Shown one piece after another: positions 62,825-64,000 of a stretch of 64,000 bases of DNA. The stretch covers positions 1 to 64,000 of the forward strand of contig CAVOTD010000004.1 in assembly GCA_963698995.1 (NCBI GenBank). Reading direction: 5' to 3'. A program made the position numbers and the translations under genes. Position 1 is the first letter of the stretch; each line of letters starts with the position of its first letter. The stretch comes from AP-15 sp963698995. GTDB lineage: Bacteria > Pseudomonadota > Alphaproteobacteria > ATCC43930 > CGMCC-115725. The notes under the pieces were generated by a model that worked only from the letters and a program-made list of their open reading frames with translations, was not told where the DNA came from and did not search any database.

Positions 62825-63709
62825 TCAGTCCGGCACACCCTCGACGCGGAAGATCTCCTCTAGCTGCGGGCTCATTGGCAGATCGAGTCGCTCGCCGGTC
62901 GGCAGCCGCTGTTGGAACCATTTGTTATAGAGCTGCACCAGCTCGCGGCTTCGCGCGAGGCGACTGAAGGTCCGGTCGACGACGGCGGCGAAGTCCAGGT
63001 CATCCTTGCGGTACATCAGCCCGTAAGGATCGTAGGAGAGATAGTCGCCGACGACATGGAATTGCTCGCCTGATTTCGTCGTTGCGACCAGCCCGTAGAG
63101 AAGGACATCGTCAGTGGCAAAGGCGTCCGCCTTGGCCTCTCGCAGCATCGCGAAGGATTCGGCGTGGTCTTTGGCGATGATGAATTGGATCCCGAGCTTT
63201 TGCTTTTCCGACATCGCCCGCACGGCCGCTTCGTTGGTGGTGCCCGCGGTCACGACCACGGTCTTGCCCTGCAGATCCCGGTAGGAGGCGATATCGGAAG
63301 CGCGTGGCACCAGCAGTTTGGTACCGGCGACAAAGAAGATCGGCGAAAAGGCAACTTCTTTTTTGCGTTCGAAATTGGCCGTCGTCGAGCCGCATTCGAG
63401 GTCGATTTCGCCGGAACGCACCGCGGGAATGCGCGTTTCGGCGGTGACCGGCTGGTATTTGACGGCAAGCTCGATCCCTTCGAGTTCGCTCGATATCTCC
63501 TCGACCACTTGGTTGCACAGATCGACCGAGTACCCGATCGGGTCGCCGGGTTTATTCAGATAGGAGAACGGGATCGAGCTCCGGCGATAGCCGAGCGTCA
63601 CCGTCTTGCCGTCCTTGATTTTCTTCAAGGTCCCGGTCAGCTCCTGGGCCTGCGTGCCGGAGAGTATCAGCAACGGTCCGATCAGCGCTGCGACGAACAG
63701 CGCGCGCAT
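62825..63709 (-). CDS. Amino-acid-type ABC transporter substrate-binding protein
   Basis: 294 residues, SBP_bac_3 (GltI/glutamate-aspartate-like) family. Signal peptide MRALFVAALIGPLLILSGTQAQ; then VTLGYRRSSIPFSYLNKPGDPIGYSVDLCNQVV, ETRIPAVRSGEIDLECGSTTANFERKKEVAFS and SYDPYGLMYRKDD. It would capture an acidic amino acid in the periplasm. No permease is adjacent; directly upstream, 3 bases away on the same strand, is a DctA-type symporter. Confidence 0.9.
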   Translation of the reverse strand: MRALFVAALIGPLLILSGTQAQELTGTLKKIKDGKTVTLGYRRSSIPFSYLNKPGDPIGYSVDLCNQVVEEISSELEGIELAVKYQPVTAETRIPAVRSGEIDLECGSTTANFERKKEVAFSPIFFVAGTKLLVPRASDIASYRDLQGKTVVVTAGTTNEAAVRAMSEKQKLGIQFIIAKDHAESFAMLREAKADAFATDDVLLYGLVATTKSGEQFHVVGDYLSYDPYGLMYRKDDLDFAAVVDRTFSRLARSRELVQLYNKWFQQRLPTGERLDLPMSPQLEEIFRVEGVPD

Positions 63710-63712
63710 CGC

Positions 63713-64000
63713 TCAAGCCGCCTGCCGCGCCGCGTCACCGACCGGGTATTGGGCCTCACCCTCCCAGCGGCCGATGACCGCTGTCGCCAGGCTGTTGCCG
63801 ATGACGTTGGTCGCGGTGCGCCCCATATCGAGAAACTGGTCGATCCCGATAATCAGCAGTAGGCCCGCTTCGGGCAGGTTGAAGGTCACCAGGGTCGCGG
63901 CGATCACCACGAGCGAGGCGCGGGGCACGCCGGCCATGCCCTTGCTGGTCAGCATCAAAACCAAGAGCATCGTCACCTGCTGCGGGATCGACAGCGGGAT
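63713..64000 (-). CDS. dctA: Dicarboxylate/amino acid:cation symporter (DctA-type), C-terminal part
   Basis: The gene runs off the right edge. The visible 95 residues contain the SDF/DAACS hallmarks MLTSKGMAGVPRASLVVIAATL, GLLLIIGIDQFLDMGRTATNVIGNSLATAVI and a short cytoplasmic tail. These carriers import C4-dicarboxylates or acidic amino acids with Na+ or H+. It is followed after 3 bases by the binding-protein gene, so the two are co-transcribed. Confidence 0.92.
   Translation of the reverse strand: MPLSIPQQVTMLLVLMLTSKGMAGVPRASLVVIAATLVTFNLPEAGLLLIIGIDQFLDMGRTATNVIGNSLATAVIGRWEGEAQYPVGDAARQAA

Overview
The window is a 64 kb piece of a GC-rich alphaproteobacterial chromosome. Three things point there: the core-gene order tig-clpP-clpX-lon-hupB-nuoABCDEFGHIJKLMN-birA-coaX-rnj-methylmalonyl-CoA epimerase-DUF1467, the short palindromic intergenic repeats, and relatives of the accessory genes that I know from Rhizobiales/Bradyrhizobium and Rhodospirillales. 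I cannot name a genus from sequence alone.

Layout. 0-7.4 kb: a FixJ-type response regulator cut by the window edge, a small winged-helix regulator, an HD-domain enzyme and a catalase. This block is flanked by duplicated response-regulator and promoter segments. An MlaC/HpnM-like periplasmic protein, a decayed four-domain rhodanese and a decayed alpha/beta hydrolase follow. 7.5-13.4 kb: an SDR and a sorbosone-dehydrogenase-like gene (in-frame TGA) on the minus strand, tRNA-His, NAD(P)HX repair (nnr) and malonyl-CoA decarboxylase. 13.5-20.6 kb: tRNA-Leu, trigger factor with an unusual acidic insert, ClpP, ClpX, Lon, HU, tRNA-Val and tRNA-Asp. 20.7-35.4 kb: all 14 genes of respiratory complex I, mostly with overlapping start/stop codons but interrupted by three palindromic repeats. 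35.4-39.9 kb: birA, coaX, ribonuclease J, methylmalonyl-CoA epimerase, DUF1467 and tag.

39.9-43.7 kb holds the most interesting locus. Two tandem small exported proteins have near-identical leaders and Trp/Asn/Gly-rich cores, one ending in ten perfect Trp-Asn-Asn repeats. They are followed by a radical SAM/SPASM enzyme, a secreted protein of unknown function and a DUF4239 membrane protein. This fits a GrrA/GrrM-type (three-residue cyclophane) ribosomal peptide system with two substrates.

43.7-60.2 kb is an accessory metabolic region: a second 3-methyladenine-glycosylase-like gene, a methyltransferase, a peptide-type ABC binding protein, an alpha/beta hydrolase, an LLM-type flavin oxidoreductase, an AT-rich DUF4145 gene in an apparent foreign island, an HpcH/HpaI aldolase, an SDR, a berberine-bridge-type flavoenzyme, a thiamine-diphosphate enzyme, an MFS carrier and two paralogous FMN 2-hydroxy-acid oxidases. 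The last group could oxidise and decarboxylate 2-hydroxy acids. 60.2-64 kb holds DUF5681 remnants, a DUF3060 secreted protein, an internally deleted IS110 transposase, an amino-acid-type binding protein and the end of a DctA-type symporter.

A caution for the whole window: at least a dozen genes carry single-base indels or in-frame stops, including birA, which is normally indispensable. Part of this is probably sequencing or assembly error rather than true gene loss.
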